From contig DILD01000020.1 of the NCBI GenBank assembly GCA_002424845.1, forward strand, positions 1 through 49,799: a stretch of 49,799 bases of DNA. Reading direction: 5' to 3'. Below the pieces are notes generated by a model, which did no database searches, had not been told where the DNA came from, and saw only the letters and a program-made list of their open reading frames with translations. This document shows, one piece after another, positions 14,562-23,901 of this stretch. Position 1 is the stretch's first letter; the number at the start of each line of letters is the position of its first letter. Origin of the DNA: Thiobacillus denitrificans. Lineage in GTDB: Bacteria > Pseudomonadota > Gammaproteobacteria > Burkholderiales > Thiobacillaceae. The translations under genes were made by a program, and so were the position numbers.

Positions 14562-17138
14562 ATGAAATTGAAGTGCTTCACGACCCAACTGGTGGCCGCA
14601 GGTCTGATTGCCTTGCCACTGGTGGCGAATGCCGCCGGGTTGGGCCGGCTGTCCGTCCATTCGGCCTTGGGTCAGCCGCTTGCCGCTGAAATCGAATTGT
14701 TCGCGGCTGACAAGGCTGAGCTCGACAGTCTGTCGGCAAACCTCGCGTCTGATCAGGCATTCCGTGATGCCCGGGTCGAGTTCGCCCCGATTCTGTCTTC
14801 CTTGCGTTTCACCGTGGAAAGGAAGGCCGATGGCCAGACGATTCTGAAAGTCATTTCGAGTCGCCCGGTGACTGATCCCTTCATCGACATGCTGGTTGAG
14901 CTGAACTGGGCATCGGGACGCCTGGTGCGCGAATACACCATGCTGCTCGATCCGCCCGGTATGGCCATGCCTCAAACCGTCGCCCCGGTCGCGGTGATGA
15001 CGCCTCAGGTCGTGCCTGCCCAGACCGTGCCGGTTGCCCCCGCCTCGGCAGGTACCCAGACCACGCCGGTTCCCGCTCAAGTGCCGGTGCCGGCACCCGC
15101 TGTCAGCAAGCCGGTTCCCGTTCCCGTCCCGGCCCCGGTCGCGAGCAAGCCGGCCCCCGCGCCCAAGGCCCCCATGCCCAATCGGGTGACAGCCCGGAAG
15201 GGCGATACGCTCAGCAGTATCGCTGGCCGCGTGAAACCTGAAGGGGTCAGCCTGGAGCAGACCCTGGTGGGGCTTTACCGGGAAAATCCCCGGGCTTTCG
15301 AGGGTAATGTGAATCGCCTCAAGGCCGGTGCAGCCCTCGATGTTCCGTCGGCCGAGAAAGTTGCTGCGATTCCGCAGGCCGAGGCGGTGCGCGAACTCAG
15401 GCTGCAGGCCAACGATTGGCGCGCCTACCGCCAAAAACTGGCAGGTGCCGTGAGCGCTGCGCCTGAGGTTGCTGCGGGCTCGGGCGAACAGGCCAGCGGC
15501 AAGATCACGCCCAAGGTGGAAGATCGGGCAAAGCCAGCGCCTGAAGCCAAGAAAGATGTGCTGAAACTGTCCAAGGTCACGCCGCCGGCCGTTGCCAATG
15601 GCAAGGCTGACGAAGCCCGTGTCCTGCTGGAAAAGCTGCGTGTCCAGGAAGAGAAGTTGCGCGCACAGGAAGAGGATTCGATCGCACGTGAAAAAGCGAT
15701 GCAGGAGTCCAGTCAGCGCGTAGCCCTGCTCGAGAAACAGATTGGGGACATGCAGAAGCTGATTGCGATGCAGGAAAAGGCGACCAAAGAAGCGGCAACC
15801 GTTGCTGTCGCGCCTGCGGTCTCCGCTCCATCGCCTGCTCCGGCGGAGGTGAAACCTGCACCGGCCAAACCCAAGCCCAAACCTGTCGCGCCTGTGGTCA
15901 AGGCACCTGTCGCCAGTCCTGAACCCGACAGGAGCTGGTACGACGCCGTGCTGGCCACCCCCCCGCTTTACTGGGGGGGGGCGTTGGTTATGCTGGGCCT
16001 CGGCGGCGTGCTGTGGTGGATGATGGCGGGGGGCGGACGCCGCCGCAAGGTGGGCAGCACGGCGCTGGAAGACAGCATCATGAGCGGCAGTGCCGGGCGT
16101 CCCAATACCGTGATCGGGGAGTCCTCCGGTGGCAGCGTCAATACCAATACCGGCGACACCTCTTTCCTGACTGACTTCAGTCAGGCGGGGCTGGGGGCCA
16201 TCGATACGCATGACGTCGATCCGATCGCCGAAGCCGATGTGTACATGGCCTATGGGCGCGATGCGCAGGCCGAGGAGATTCTCAAGGAAGCAATCAACAA
16301 AAATCCGGATCGCCAGGAAATTCGCCTGAAGCTTCTGGAAATCTATGCCGCCCGACGCAACGCCCAGGCATTCGAGTCGACGGCCGGTGAGCTTTATGCT
16401 GCGCTGGGCAACGCAACGAGTCCGCTGTGGGACAAGGCCCGCGAAATGGGTCGGGGCATCGACCCGACCAATCCGCTCTATGGCGGTGTGCAATCGGCCG
16501 GCGCCCCCGTGGCGACGGTTGATGCGACAGAGTCGGTCGTTGGCGGCGCTGTGAAATTTGACGAGGAAACCAAGACGGCGGAACCGTTGGCAACTTCCCT
16601 GGATTTTGAGCCGATGCTGCCTGAAGCCGAGCCTGAAATCGCAGCGGCGCCCGAACCCAAGCCGGCCGATGAGCCGATGGAGTTCGATGCCGGCGCTTTC
16701 CTCGCCTTTGATTCGCAGCCGGAAGCCGCACCGGAAGCTCGGCAGGAAGAGGTGAAAGCTCCGGAAGCCAGCCAGGAGGAGAACAAGGGGCTGGATTTCG
16801 ATTTCGACCTGTCCAGCCTGGATTTTCCGGAAGCCGAACCCAAGGCCGCCGAGCCTGTCGTGGTCAAGGATGAAGCGCTTTCGCTAGACCTGGGCCAGGC
16901 GGAAGCCGTCAGCCCGGCCAACGCGTTCGATTTCGGCGCACTCGACCTGGATCTGGATGACGCCGGTACCGAGGGCAGCGACGAACTGGATGAAATCGGC
17001 ACCAAGCTTGATTTGGCGCGTGCCTATATCGAAATGGGCGACGCGGAAGGGGCGCACGAAATTCTCAACGAGGTGCTGGGCGAAGGCAACGACAAACAAA
17101 AGGCCGACGCACAAGGCTTGTTGAATTCGCTTGGCTAA
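14562..17138 (+). CDS. fimV: FimV/HubP-like polar peptidoglycan-binding protein
   Basis: Protein of 858 residues with the full FimV architecture: signal peptide ending LVANA (residue ~24); the N-terminal FimV domain starting GLGRLSVHSALGQPLAAEIE; a long Pro/Val/Ala-rich linker (~140-205); a LysM-type segment starting NRVTARKGDTLSSIAGR (~207); a coiled coil (~345-410); one membrane helix around 466-488 (LYWGGALVMLGLGGVLWWMM); an acidic cytoplasmic region; and a C-terminal TPR motif (LDLARAYIEMGDAEGAHEIL). FimV/HubP proteins organise the cell pole and are needed for twitching motility and type IV pilus function. A G9 run at 15973-15981 lies in the codons of the membrane helix. Confidence 0.95.
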   Translation: MKLKCFTTQLVAAGLIALPLVANAAGLGRLSVHSALGQPLAAEIELFAADKAELDSLSANLASDQAFRDARVEFAPILSSLRFTVERKADGQTILKVISSRPVTDPFIDMLVELNWASGRLVREYTMLLDPPGMAMPQTVAPVAVMTPQVVPAQTVPVAPASAGTQTTPVPAQVPVPAPAVSKPVPVPVPAPVASKPAPAPKAPMPNRVTARKGDTLSSIAGRVKPEGVSLEQTLVGLYRENPRAFEGNVNRLKAGAALDVPSAEKVAAIPQAEAVRELRLQANDWRAYRQKLAGAVSAAPEVAAGSGEQASGKITPKVEDRAKPAPEAKKDVLKLSKVTPPAVANGKADEARVLLEKLRVQEEKLRAQEEDSIAREKAMQESSQRVALLEKQIGDMQKLIAMQEKATKEAATVAVAPAVSAPSPAPAEVKPAPAKPKPKPVAPVVKAPVASPEPDRSWYDAVLATPPLYWGGALVMLGLGGVLWWMMAGGGRRRKVGSTALEDSIMSGSAGRPNTVIGESSGGSVNTNTGDTSFLTDFSQAGLGAIDTHDVDPIAEADVYMAYGRDAQAEEILKEAINKNPDRQEIRLKLLEIYAARRNAQAFESTAGELYAALGNATSPLWDKAREMGRGIDPTNPLYGGVQSAGAPVATVDATESVVGGAVKFDEETKTAEPLATSLDFEPMLPEAEPEIAAAPEPKPADEPMEFDAGAFLAFDSQPEAAPEARQEEVKAPEASQEENKGLDFDFDLSSLDFPEAEPKAAEPVVVKDEALSLDLGQAEAVSPANAFDFGALDLDLDDAGTEGSDELDEIGTKLDLARAYIEMGDAEGAHEILNEVLGEGNDKQKADAQGLLNSLG

Positions 17139-17745
17139 TGCCCTTCATCCCGCTGCCTGCATCCTGTTGTGGTGTGGGTGGGCGGTGGCAGCCGAGCGTG
17201 CCGCACTGACTACGCTGAGTGTTCTGGCCGTCGCCGCAGGGGCGGCCTTTCTGTTTATCCCTGTTCGTTTGCAACTGTTGCGACTGCTGCGCCGCACCCG
17301 CTGGCTGCTGGCAGTGCTGTTGCTGACTTATGCTTATATCCTTCCGGGGGAGCCGCTGTGGCCGGCGATGGGCTGGGCCAGCCCGAGCATCGAGGGCGCA
17401 CAGCAAGGTGCCCTGCGCATGTCACGTTTGATGCTGATGCTGGCCGGGCTGGCCGTGCTTTTTGCCAGCACGGACCGCCCCCGCCTCATTTACGGGCTAT
17501 ATGTACTGGCGAAACCGTTGACCTGGCTGGGCTTTGACCGCCGCGCGCTGACGGTTCGCCTCGGGTTGACGCTCGATTATGTCGAGCAGGCGCCGAAGTC
17601 CGCGCGCTGGCTGGATGCGTTGCGTGCACCGCTGCCCGACGATGCGCAGCCCACCTGCTACAGTCTGCCGGCCGAACGCTGGCAAAGCCGTGACAGCGCC
17701 GTCATACTCGCGGCTCTGGTTTTGCTCGTCATCGCATTGATATGA
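17131..17745 (+). CDS. CbiQ/EcfT-like membrane protein
   Basis: Protein of 204 residues with several hydrophobic helices at the N-terminus and a C-terminal one (VILAALVLLVIALI). The middle part (RMSRLMLMLAGLAVLF, then RPRLIYGLYVLAKPLTWLGF and RRALTVRLGLTLDYVEQAP) resembles the transmembrane T component of energy-coupling factor transporters. No ATPase or S component is nearby, so the role is open. The only good start is TTG 17131, which overlaps the end of fimV by 8 bases; it ends overlapping truA by 4 bases, so translation is probably coupled. Confidence 0.6.
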   Translation: MANALHPAACILLWCGWAVAAERAALTTLSVLAVAAGAAFLFIPVRLQLLRLLRRTRWLLAVLLLTYAYILPGEPLWPAMGWASPSIEGAQQGALRMSRLMLMLAGLAVLFASTDRPRLIYGLYVLAKPLTWLGFDRRALTVRLGLTLDYVEQAPKSARWLDALRAPLPDDAQPTCYSLPAERWQSRDSAVILAALVLLVIALI

Positions 17746-18521
17746 GAATCGTACTGGGCCTGGAATATTGCGGTGTCGGTTTTTGCGGCTGGCAATCGCA
17801 GCCGCAGGGATGCGGGATACAGGATGCGCTGGAAGCGGCGGTTTCCGCGATTGCCGGCGGAAAAACCAGCGTGACCGCCGCCGGGCGCACCGATACCGGT
17901 GTCCATGCGGCTTTCCAGGTGGCCCATTTCGATACGGATGCGCAGCGCCCATTGACCGCATGGGTGCGTGGCGTCAACAGCCATTTGCCGGCCGGGGTGG
18001 CGGTATTGTGGGCACGCGAGATCGATGAAACCTTCCACGCCCGATTTGCCGCCACGCAACGGGGTTACCGCTATGTGCTGCTGAATCACCCGGTGCGTCC
18101 CGGCATCAATCACGGGCTGATCGGCTGGCACCACCGCCCGCTCGATATCGAGGCGATGAATCGCGCGGCGGCCCAGTTGATCGGCCAGCATGATTTTTCC
18201 GCCTTCCGCGCGGCCGAATGCCAGGCCAGATCGCCGGTCAAGGAACTGCGGCTGGCGCACGTCGAGCGCCGTGGCGATTATCTGCTGTGCGACTTTCGTG
18301 CCGACGGTTTCCTGCATCACATGGTACGTAACCTCATGGGCAGCCTGATCCAGGTGGGCGCCGGCGCGCAGCCGCCGGACTGGGTGGGCGAGATTCTGGC
18401 CGGCCGCGACCGCACGCTGGCCGCGCCTACCTTCGAGGCTGCCGGGCTGTATCTCACCCATATCCGGTATCCTGCGCACTTTTCCTTGCCGGAAAGCTCC
18501 GATCGATGGCTGTTCGCGTAA
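17742..18521 (+). CDS. truA: tRNA pseudouridine(38-40) synthase TruA
   Basis: Protein of 259 residues. The catalytic Asp is Asp51 in TAAGRTDTGVHA. Other family motifs are LEYCGVGFCGWQSQP at the N-terminus, YRYVLLN around residue 107 and RADGFLHHMVRNLMG in the C-terminal half. TruA makes pseudouridine at positions 38-40 of the anticodon arm of many tRNAs. It overlaps the upstream gene by 4 bases and trpF by 16 bases, so the genes form one unit. Confidence 0.96.
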   Translation: MRIVLGLEYCGVGFCGWQSQPQGCGIQDALEAAVSAIAGGKTSVTAAGRTDTGVHAAFQVAHFDTDAQRPLTAWVRGVNSHLPAGVAVLWAREIDETFHARFAATQRGYRYVLLNHPVRPGINHGLIGWHHRPLDIEAMNRAAAQLIGQHDFSAFRAAECQARSPVKELRLAHVERRGDYLLCDFRADGFLHHMVRNLMGSLIQVGAGAQPPDWVGEILAGRDRTLAAPTFEAAGLYLTHIRYPAHFSLPESSDRWLFA

Positions 18522-19123
18522 AAATTTGCGGCATCACCCGCTTGCAGGATATGCATGCTGCCTGTGAAGCCGGGGCGGATGCGCTGGGCTTCGTGTTCTA
18601 TGAAAAAAGTCCGCGCCACGTATCGGTCGAGGCGGCCGCTGAACTGATACGGGCGCTGCCGCCCTTCGTGCAAAGCGTGGGGCTGTTCGTCAATGCCGAA
18701 CCGGCCTTCGTCGAACGGGTGCTGGAGGCTGTGCCGCTCGATCTGTTGCAGTTCCATGGCGACGAGACCCCGGCCGATTGCGTGCGCTACGGTCGTCCCT
18801 ATATCAAGGCGGTGCGCGTCACGGCCGACACGGATTTGCTAAAATGCGCGGCTGATTTCGACACCGCGCGCGGTCTGCTGCTCGATGCCTATGTGCCCGG
18901 TGTGCCGGGCGGCACGGGGGAAAGCTTCGACTGGAGCCTGATTCCGGCCAGGATGCCCAAACCGGTGGTGCTGTCCGGTGGCCTCACCCCGGCCAATGTG
19001 GCTGAGGCGGTTCGTCAGGTGCATCCGTGGGCCGTGGATGTGTCGAGCGGCGTCGAATCTGAAAAAGGCATCAAGGATCCCTTCCACGTAGCGCAATTCA
19101 TTGCGAAGGCAAAAGCATCATGA
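18506..19123 (+). CDS. trpF: Phosphoribosylanthranilate isomerase
   Basis: Protein of 205 residues, a single TIM barrel. The catalytic Cys is in VKICGITR (Cys8) and the general acid Asp is in LLLDAYV; the phosphate-binding end is VVLSGGLTPANVAEAV and AVDVSSGVES. It isomerises N-(5-phosphoribosyl)anthranilate in tryptophan synthesis. As in many betaproteobacteria it is a separate gene, not fused to trpC. It overlaps truA by 16 bases and trpB by 4 bases. Confidence 0.97.
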   Translation: MAVRVKICGITRLQDMHAACEAGADALGFVFYEKSPRHVSVEAAAELIRALPPFVQSVGLFVNAEPAFVERVLEAVPLDLLQFHGDETPADCVRYGRPYIKAVRVTADTDLLKCAADFDTARGLLLDAYVPGVPGGTGESFDWSLIPARMPKPVVLSGGLTPANVAEAVRQVHPWAVDVSSGVESEKGIKDPFHVAQFIAKAKAS

Positions 19124-20319
19124 AGTTGACTGATCTCCCCGATTCCCGCGGCCACTTTGGTCCCTACGGCGGCATTTTCGTCGCCGAAACCCTGATGGCG
19201 GCGCTGGAGGAACTGCGCGTCGAGTATGACAAGGCGCGCAACGACCCTGCCTTCATGGCGGAATTCGAATACGAGCTGAAGCACTACGTCGGCCGCCCCA
19301 GCCCGGTGTATCACGCCAAGCGTCTCTCCGAGCAATACGGCGGCGCACAGATCTATCTCAAGCGCGAAGACCTCAACCATACCGGTGCGCACAAGATCAA
19401 CAACACCATCGGCCAGGCCCTGCTCGCCCGTCGCATGGGCAAGAAGCGCGTGATCGCCGAAACCGGCGCCGGCCAGCACGGCGTCGCCTCGGCCACGGTG
19501 GCCGCGCGCTACGGCATGGAATGCGTGGTCTACATGGGCGCGGAAGACGTCGCCCGCCAGTCGCCCAACGTCTTTCGCATGAAGCTGCTCGGTGCCACCG
19601 TGGTGCCGGTGTCCAGCGGTTCGAAGACGCTGAAGGACGCGCTGAACGAGGCGATGCGCGACTGGGTTACCAACGTCGAGTCGACTTTCTACATCCTCGG
19701 CACCGCCGCCGGCCCACACCCGTACCCGATGCTGGTGCGCGACTTCCAGTGCGTGATCGGCCGCGAATGCCTCACCCAGATGCCCGAACTGACTGGCCGC
19801 CAGCCCGATGCGGTGGTCGCCTGCGTCGGCGGTGGGTCGAACGCCATCGGTATTTTCCATCCCTATATCCCGTATGACGGGGTGCGCCTGATCGGCGTCG
19901 AGGCGGGCGGTTCCGGCGTGGAAAGCGGCAAGCATGCCGCGCCGCTGAATGCCGGCACCCCCGGCGTGCTGCACGGTTTTCGCAGCTATCTGATGCAGGA
20001 TGAGAACGGTCAGATCATCGAAACCCACTCGATTTCCGCCGGCCTTGACTATCCGGGCGTCGGTCCCGAGCACAGCTATCTCAAGGACGTCGGGCGTGCC
20101 GAATACGTCGCGATCAACGATGACGAAGCCATGGCGGCTTTCCACGACCTGTGCCGCCTGGAAGGCATCATCCCTGCGCTCGAATCCAGCCACGCCGTGG
20201 CCCATGCCAAGAAGCTCGCGCCGACCATGAATAAGGATCAGATCATCCTGGTCAACCTGTCCGGGCGCGGCGACAAGGACATCAACACCGTGGCGAAGGT
20301 GTCGGGGATTACGCTGTAA
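19120..20319 (+). CDS. trpB: Tryptophan synthase beta chain (TrpB1)
   Basis: Protein of 399 residues. The PLP lysine is Lys92 in HTGAHKINNTIGQ; ETGAGQHGVASATVAA and the phosphate loop CVGGGSNAIG are typical of TrpB1, the type that forms the alpha2beta2 complex with TrpA. It joins indole from TrpA to serine. It overlaps trpF by 4 bases and is followed after 44 bp by trpA. Compare with the TrpB2-type copy at 3823-5175 on the other strand. Confidence 0.98.
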   Translation: MKLTDLPDSRGHFGPYGGIFVAETLMAALEELRVEYDKARNDPAFMAEFEYELKHYVGRPSPVYHAKRLSEQYGGAQIYLKREDLNHTGAHKINNTIGQALLARRMGKKRVIAETGAGQHGVASATVAARYGMECVVYMGAEDVARQSPNVFRMKLLGATVVPVSSGSKTLKDALNEAMRDWVTNVESTFYILGTAAGPHPYPMLVRDFQCVIGRECLTQMPELTGRQPDAVVACVGGGSNAIGIFHPYIPYDGVRLIGVEAGGSGVESGKHAAPLNAGTPGVLHGFRSYLMQDENGQIIETHSISAGLDYPGVGPEHSYLKDVGRAEYVAINDDEAMAAFHDLCRLEGIIPALESSHAVAHAKKLAPTMNKDQIILVNLSGRGDKDINTVAKVSGITL

Positions 20320-20363
20320 GCCTGCCGCCGCCCAATGAATCGCATTTTTCAGAAGACCCGACC

Positions 20364-21170
20364 ATGAGCCGAATCGGCCAGACTTTTACCGCGCTCAAGG
20401 CGCAAAACAAGAAAGCCCTCATCCCTTTCATTACGGCGGGCTATCCCGGCAAGGGCCTGACCGTGCCGCTGATGCATGTGCTGGTCGAGGCGGGGGCCGA
20501 CATCATCGAACTGGGGGTGCCGTTTTCCGATCCGATGGCAGACGGCCCTGTGATCCAGCGTGCCTCCGAGGTCGCCTTGGCGAACAAGGTCGGGCTGCGC
20601 GACGTGCTGGCGATGACGGCGGAATTCCGCAAGACCAACACGACCACGCCGGTGGTGTTGATGGGCTATGCCAACCCGGTCGAGCACATGGGGTACGAGA
20701 CCTTTGCCCTGGCGGCCAAAGAGGCCGGTGTCGATGGCGTGTTGACGGTGGATATTCCGCCGGAGGAGTCGGCCGGCGTATCGGATGTATTCAAGGCGCA
20801 CGGACTCGACCCGATTTTCCTGCTGTCGCCGACCACGCCTGAATCGCGGGTGGAACAGGTGGCCGCTGCCGCCGGCGGGTTTATTTATTACGTGTCGCTC
20901 AAGGGGGTCACCGGATCGGCCAGCCTCGACACTGCGGAAGTCGCGGAGAAGCTTGCCATGGTGCGCAGGCATTGCAGTCTGCCCGTGGGCGTGGGTTTCG
21001 GCATTCGCGATGCGGCGACCGCCGAAGCCGTGGCGCGGATAGCCGATGCCGTGGTGGTGGGCAGTCGCATCATCAGCGAAATCGAGACCGCACCGGAAGG
21101 CGAATGCGTCAACCGCGTCAGGCATCTGGTGGCTGAGTTGCGCCGTGGCGTCAACGCCGCATCGAAATAA
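20364..21170 (+). CDS. trpA: Tryptophan synthase alpha chain
   Basis: Protein of 268 residues. Catalytic Glu49 and Asp60 are in IIELGVPFSDPMADGP, exactly the positions known from the enzyme. The barrel end VGFGIRDAATAEAVARIADAV and VVVGSRII forms the phosphate site. It cleaves indole-3-glycerol phosphate and channels indole to TrpB. It starts 44 bp after trpB; accD follows after 12 bp. Confidence 0.98.
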   Translation: MSRIGQTFTALKAQNKKALIPFITAGYPGKGLTVPLMHVLVEAGADIIELGVPFSDPMADGPVIQRASEVALANKVGLRDVLAMTAEFRKTNTTTPVVLMGYANPVEHMGYETFALAAKEAGVDGVLTVDIPPEESAGVSDVFKAHGLDPIFLLSPTTPESRVEQVAAAAGGFIYYVSLKGVTGSASLDTAEVAEKLAMVRRHCSLPVGVGFGIRDAATAEAVARIADAVVVGSRIISEIETAPEGECVNRVRHLVAELRRGVNAASK

Positions 21171-21182
21171 GAGGAGAACACA

Positions 21183-22049
21183 ATGAGCTGGTTTCAGAAA
21201 ATCCTGCCCCCGAAAATCAAGCGTCGGGTGGAGGCACGCAAGTCGATGCCGGAAGGGCTGTGGTCGAAATGCCCGGCCTGTAACGAAGTGCTCTATCGCG
21301 CCGATCTGGAGAGCAATCTGGAGGTGTGCCCCAAGTGTGGTCACCATCACCGCATCGGCGCCCGTGCCCGGCTGGCCATGCTGCTGGATGCGGAAAACCA
21401 GCACGAGATCGGCGCGCAGGTGACGCCGCTTGATCCGCTTAAATTCAAGGATGGCAAGAAGTATCCCGACCGCTTGAAGGAAGCTCAGACGAACACGTCC
21501 GAGTCCGATGCACTGGTGGTCATGGGGGGCAGCGTCAAGGCGCTGCCGGTGGTGGCGGCGGCGTTCGAATTCAAGTTCATGGGCGGTTCGATGGGATCGG
21601 TGGTGGGCGAACGTTTTGTGCAGGGGGTGGAAGCGGCTATCGAGTCGAATTCGGCCTTCGTCTGCTTCTCTGCCAGCGGCGGCGCGCGCATGCAGGAAGG
21701 CCTGTTTTCGCTGATGCAGATGGCCAAGACCTCGGCTGCGCTGACGCAGCTGTCGCACAATCGGCTGCCCTTCATCTCGGTGCTGACCGACCCCACCATG
21801 GGCGGCGTGTCGGCCAGCTTCGCCATGCTGGGCGACCTCATCATCGCCGAGCCGAATGCGCTGATCGGTTTTGCCGGTCCGCGCGTGATCGAGCAGACCG
21901 TGCGTGAAACGCTGCCGGAAGGATTCCAGCGTGCCGAGTTCCTGGTGGACAAGGGCGCCATCGACCGCATCATCGATCGCCGCCAGATGCGAGACGAGCT
22001 CGCCACCACGCTGTCGATGATGATGGGGCGGCCTGCGCTGGCTGCCTGA
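21183..22049 (+). CDS. accD: Acetyl-CoA carboxylase carboxyltransferase subunit beta
   Basis: Protein of 288 residues. A four-Cys zinc ribbon (Cys30, 33, 49, 52: CPACNEVL and CPKCGHH) comes first, then the crotonase-type carboxyltransferase core with GGSMGSVVGERF, SASGGARMQEG and the DPTMGGVSASFA oxyanion region. It works with AccA to transfer CO2 from biotin to acetyl-CoA, giving malonyl-CoA. AGAGGAGA precedes the ATG. The trpA-accD-folC order is common in beta- and gammaproteobacteria. Confidence 0.97.
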   Translation: MSWFQKILPPKIKRRVEARKSMPEGLWSKCPACNEVLYRADLESNLEVCPKCGHHHRIGARARLAMLLDAENQHEIGAQVTPLDPLKFKDGKKYPDRLKEAQTNTSESDALVVMGGSVKALPVVAAAFEFKFMGGSMGSVVGERFVQGVEAAIESNSAFVCFSASGGARMQEGLFSLMQMAKTSAALTQLSHNRLPFISVLTDPTMGGVSASFAMLGDLIIAEPNALIGFAGPRVIEQTVRETLPEGFQRAEFLVDKGAIDRIIDRRQMRDELATTLSMMMGRPALAA

Positions 22050-22052
22050 CGC

Positions 22053-23330
22053 GTGCCAGCCTTGCCGGCCCTCTCGCTTGCCGACTGGCTGGCGCGGCTG
22101 GAACAGTTGCACCCCAGTTCGATCGAACTGGGTCTCGACCGGGTACGCCGCGTCAAGGATGCACTCGGGCTTGTGCCGGCTTTCCCGATCCTGGTTGTCG
22201 GCGGCACCAACGGCAAGGGGTCTACCTGCGCCTATCTCGAAGCCATACTCCGTGCCGCCGGCTACAGAACCGGCCTCTATACTTCGCCGCATCTGCTGCG
22301 TTATAACGAGCGTGTCCGGATCGCGGGCGCCGAGGCGAGCGATGCTGACCTGATCGCGGCATTTGAAAAAGTCGATGCGGCACGGGGCGACACCTCTCTG
22401 ACCTATTTCGAGTTCGGCACACTGGGCGCAATGGTGCAGTTCGTCGACGCAGCCGTCGATGTGGCCATTCTGGAAGTAGGGCTGGGCGGACGGCTCGATG
22501 CGGTGAACGTGTTCGATGCCGATGCTGCAATCGTCACCAGTGTCGATCTCGACCATATGGATTATCTGGGCGATACCCGCGAGCAGATCGGTTTTGAAAA
22601 GGCGGGCATTTATCGTGCCGGTCGTCCTGCCATCTGTGCTGATCCCCGGCCGCCGGACAAGCTGCTCGACTACGCGCGGCAGATCGGAGCCGACCTGCGT
22701 TGCGCGAATCGGGATTTTTCCGCACAGCGGAGCGAGGGCGGGTGGACGTATCGTGGTCCGCACGCATGCTGGACAGGCTTGCCGCTGCCTGTCATGAGGG
22801 GGAGTTTCCAGTTGCGCAACGCAGCAGGTGCGCTGGCGGCGCTGGAGGCGTTGCAGGCGCGCCTGACGGTGAGCGAGGACGCTATTCGGGCGGGCCTGGC
22901 CGCCGCGCAGGTGCCCGGGCGATTCCAGCGTATCGCCCAGGCACCGGACATTATTCTCGATGTGGCGCACAACCCGGAGGCGGCACGGGCGCTGGCTGAC
23001 GCGTTGCGCGAGCAGCCGGTAGCCGGGCGCACCCTGGCGGTGGTGGGCATGCTGGCCGACAAGGATGCAGCGGGCGTGTTCGCAGCATTGCGTGAGGCGG
23101 TCGATGCGTGGTGGGTCTGCACCCCGGCATCGCCACGCGCGCAGGGCGCCGTGGCACTGGCCGCCATTTTGCGGGCGCAGGTGGCGAATGCGCCGATCAG
23201 TGTGCAGCCCGATGTGAAAACTGCGTTCGCAGAGGCGCAAAGGGTGGCGCGCGAAGATGATAGAATTCTCGTCTTCGGTTCGTTCTATACCGTTGCCGCC
23301 GTACTCGACCATGCCACCACCCAGCAGTGA
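22053..23330 (+). CDS. folC: Bifunctional folylpolyglutamate/dihydrofolate synthase
   Basis: Protein of 425 residues of the Mur ligase superfamily. ATP-binding P-loop: VVGGTNGKGSTCAYLE (about residue 49); then YTSPHLLRYNERVRI, EVGLGGRLDAVN and VDLDHMDYLGDT, all FolC signatures, and DVAHNPEAARALADAL in the C-terminal domain. It adds L-glutamate to dihydropteroate and to tetrahydrofolate. The start is GTG 22053, three bases after the accD stop. Its end overlaps the next gene by 20 bases. Confidence 0.96.
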   Translation: MPALPALSLADWLARLEQLHPSSIELGLDRVRRVKDALGLVPAFPILVVGGTNGKGSTCAYLEAILRAAGYRTGLYTSPHLLRYNERVRIAGAEASDADLIAAFEKVDAARGDTSLTYFEFGTLGAMVQFVDAAVDVAILEVGLGGRLDAVNVFDADAAIVTSVDLDHMDYLGDTREQIGFEKAGIYRAGRPAICADPRPPDKLLDYARQIGADLRCANRDFSAQRSEGGWTYRGPHACWTGLPLPVMRGSFQLRNAAGALAALEALQARLTVSEDAIRAGLAAAQVPGRFQRIAQAPDIILDVAHNPEAARALADALREQPVAGRTLAVVGMLADKDAAGVFAALREAVDAWWVCTPASPRAQGAVALAAILRAQVANAPISVQPDVKTAFAEAQRVAREDDRILVFGSFYTVAAVLDHATTQQ

Positions 23331-23901
23331 AAATGATCTGAAACGCCGTGCCAGGCGCCGCCTGATTGGCGCGGTTGCGCTGACTTTGCTGGCGGTGGTC
23401 ATGCTGCCCCAGCTACTGGAAGACGAGCCGCCACCTGCCAGTCCGCTGGCAGTGCGCATGGCCCCGCAGCCGGAACCGGAGAATTTGCCCGATGCGGCGG
23501 ATGCGCCGCCGGTGTCGGCCCCGCTCGCACAGCCTGCGTCCCAAGTCGAGCCAGCGATACCGGTGCCTCCGGTCGCACCCACCATTCCTAAAGCCGAACC
23601 GGCCAAGCCCGTGCTGGCGCAGCCTCAAGACAAGCCTGCTGCGACACCTGTCGCGTTGGCCAAACCGGCCACGACCAGCGAGGCATACGTGGTCCAACTG
23701 ATTGCGCTATCGGATTCAGACAAGGCAGAGGCGTTCAAGGGGAGGGTGATCCTCCTGACCGGGCTGCCGGCGTATACCGACAAGGTGGGCGGGCTGACGC
23801 GGGTGCGGGCGGGGCCTTTCACCTCGCGCGCCGAGGCTGACGCGGCCGTGAAAACGCTCAAGGAACGGAGCCTGCCGGTCGGGCCGGTGGTGGTGAAGTG
23901 A
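23311..23901 (+). CDS. dedD: SPOR-domain protein, DedD-like
   Basis: Protein of 196 residues: short cytoplasmic start with a KRRARRR cluster, one membrane helix (LIGAVALTLLAVVMLPQLL), a Pro/Ala-rich periplasmic linker, and a C-terminal SPOR domain (about 120-196; YVVQLIALSDSDKAEAFKGR ... LTRVRAGPFTSRAEADAAV). SPOR domains bind denuded septal peptidoglycan, so the protein probably acts in cell division. The start ATG 23311 lies inside folC; an in-frame ATG at 23257 is further in. The folC-dedD-cvpA-purF order matches E. coli. Confidence 0.92.
   Translation: MPPPSSENDLKRRARRRLIGAVALTLLAVVMLPQLLEDEPPPASPLAVRMAPQPEPENLPDAADAPPVSAPLAQPASQVEPAIPVPPVAPTIPKAEPAKPVLAQPQDKPAATPVALAKPATTSEAYVVQLIALSDSDKAEAFKGRVILLTGLPAYTDKVGGLTRVRAGPFTSRAEADAAVKTLKERSLPVGPVVVK

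Noticed and set aside
14523..16493. A 656-codon minus-strand frame opposite fimV
   Set aside because: The low-complexity Pro/Ala/Lys linker of fimV gives long frames on the complement. It has no recognisable domain and no ribosome binding site.
20349..23606. A 1085-codon open frame on the minus strand
   Set aside because: It is antisense to trpA, accD and folC, which are all intact with catalytic residues. The product is His/Arg/Gln-rich, as expected from the complement of GC-rich coding sequence.
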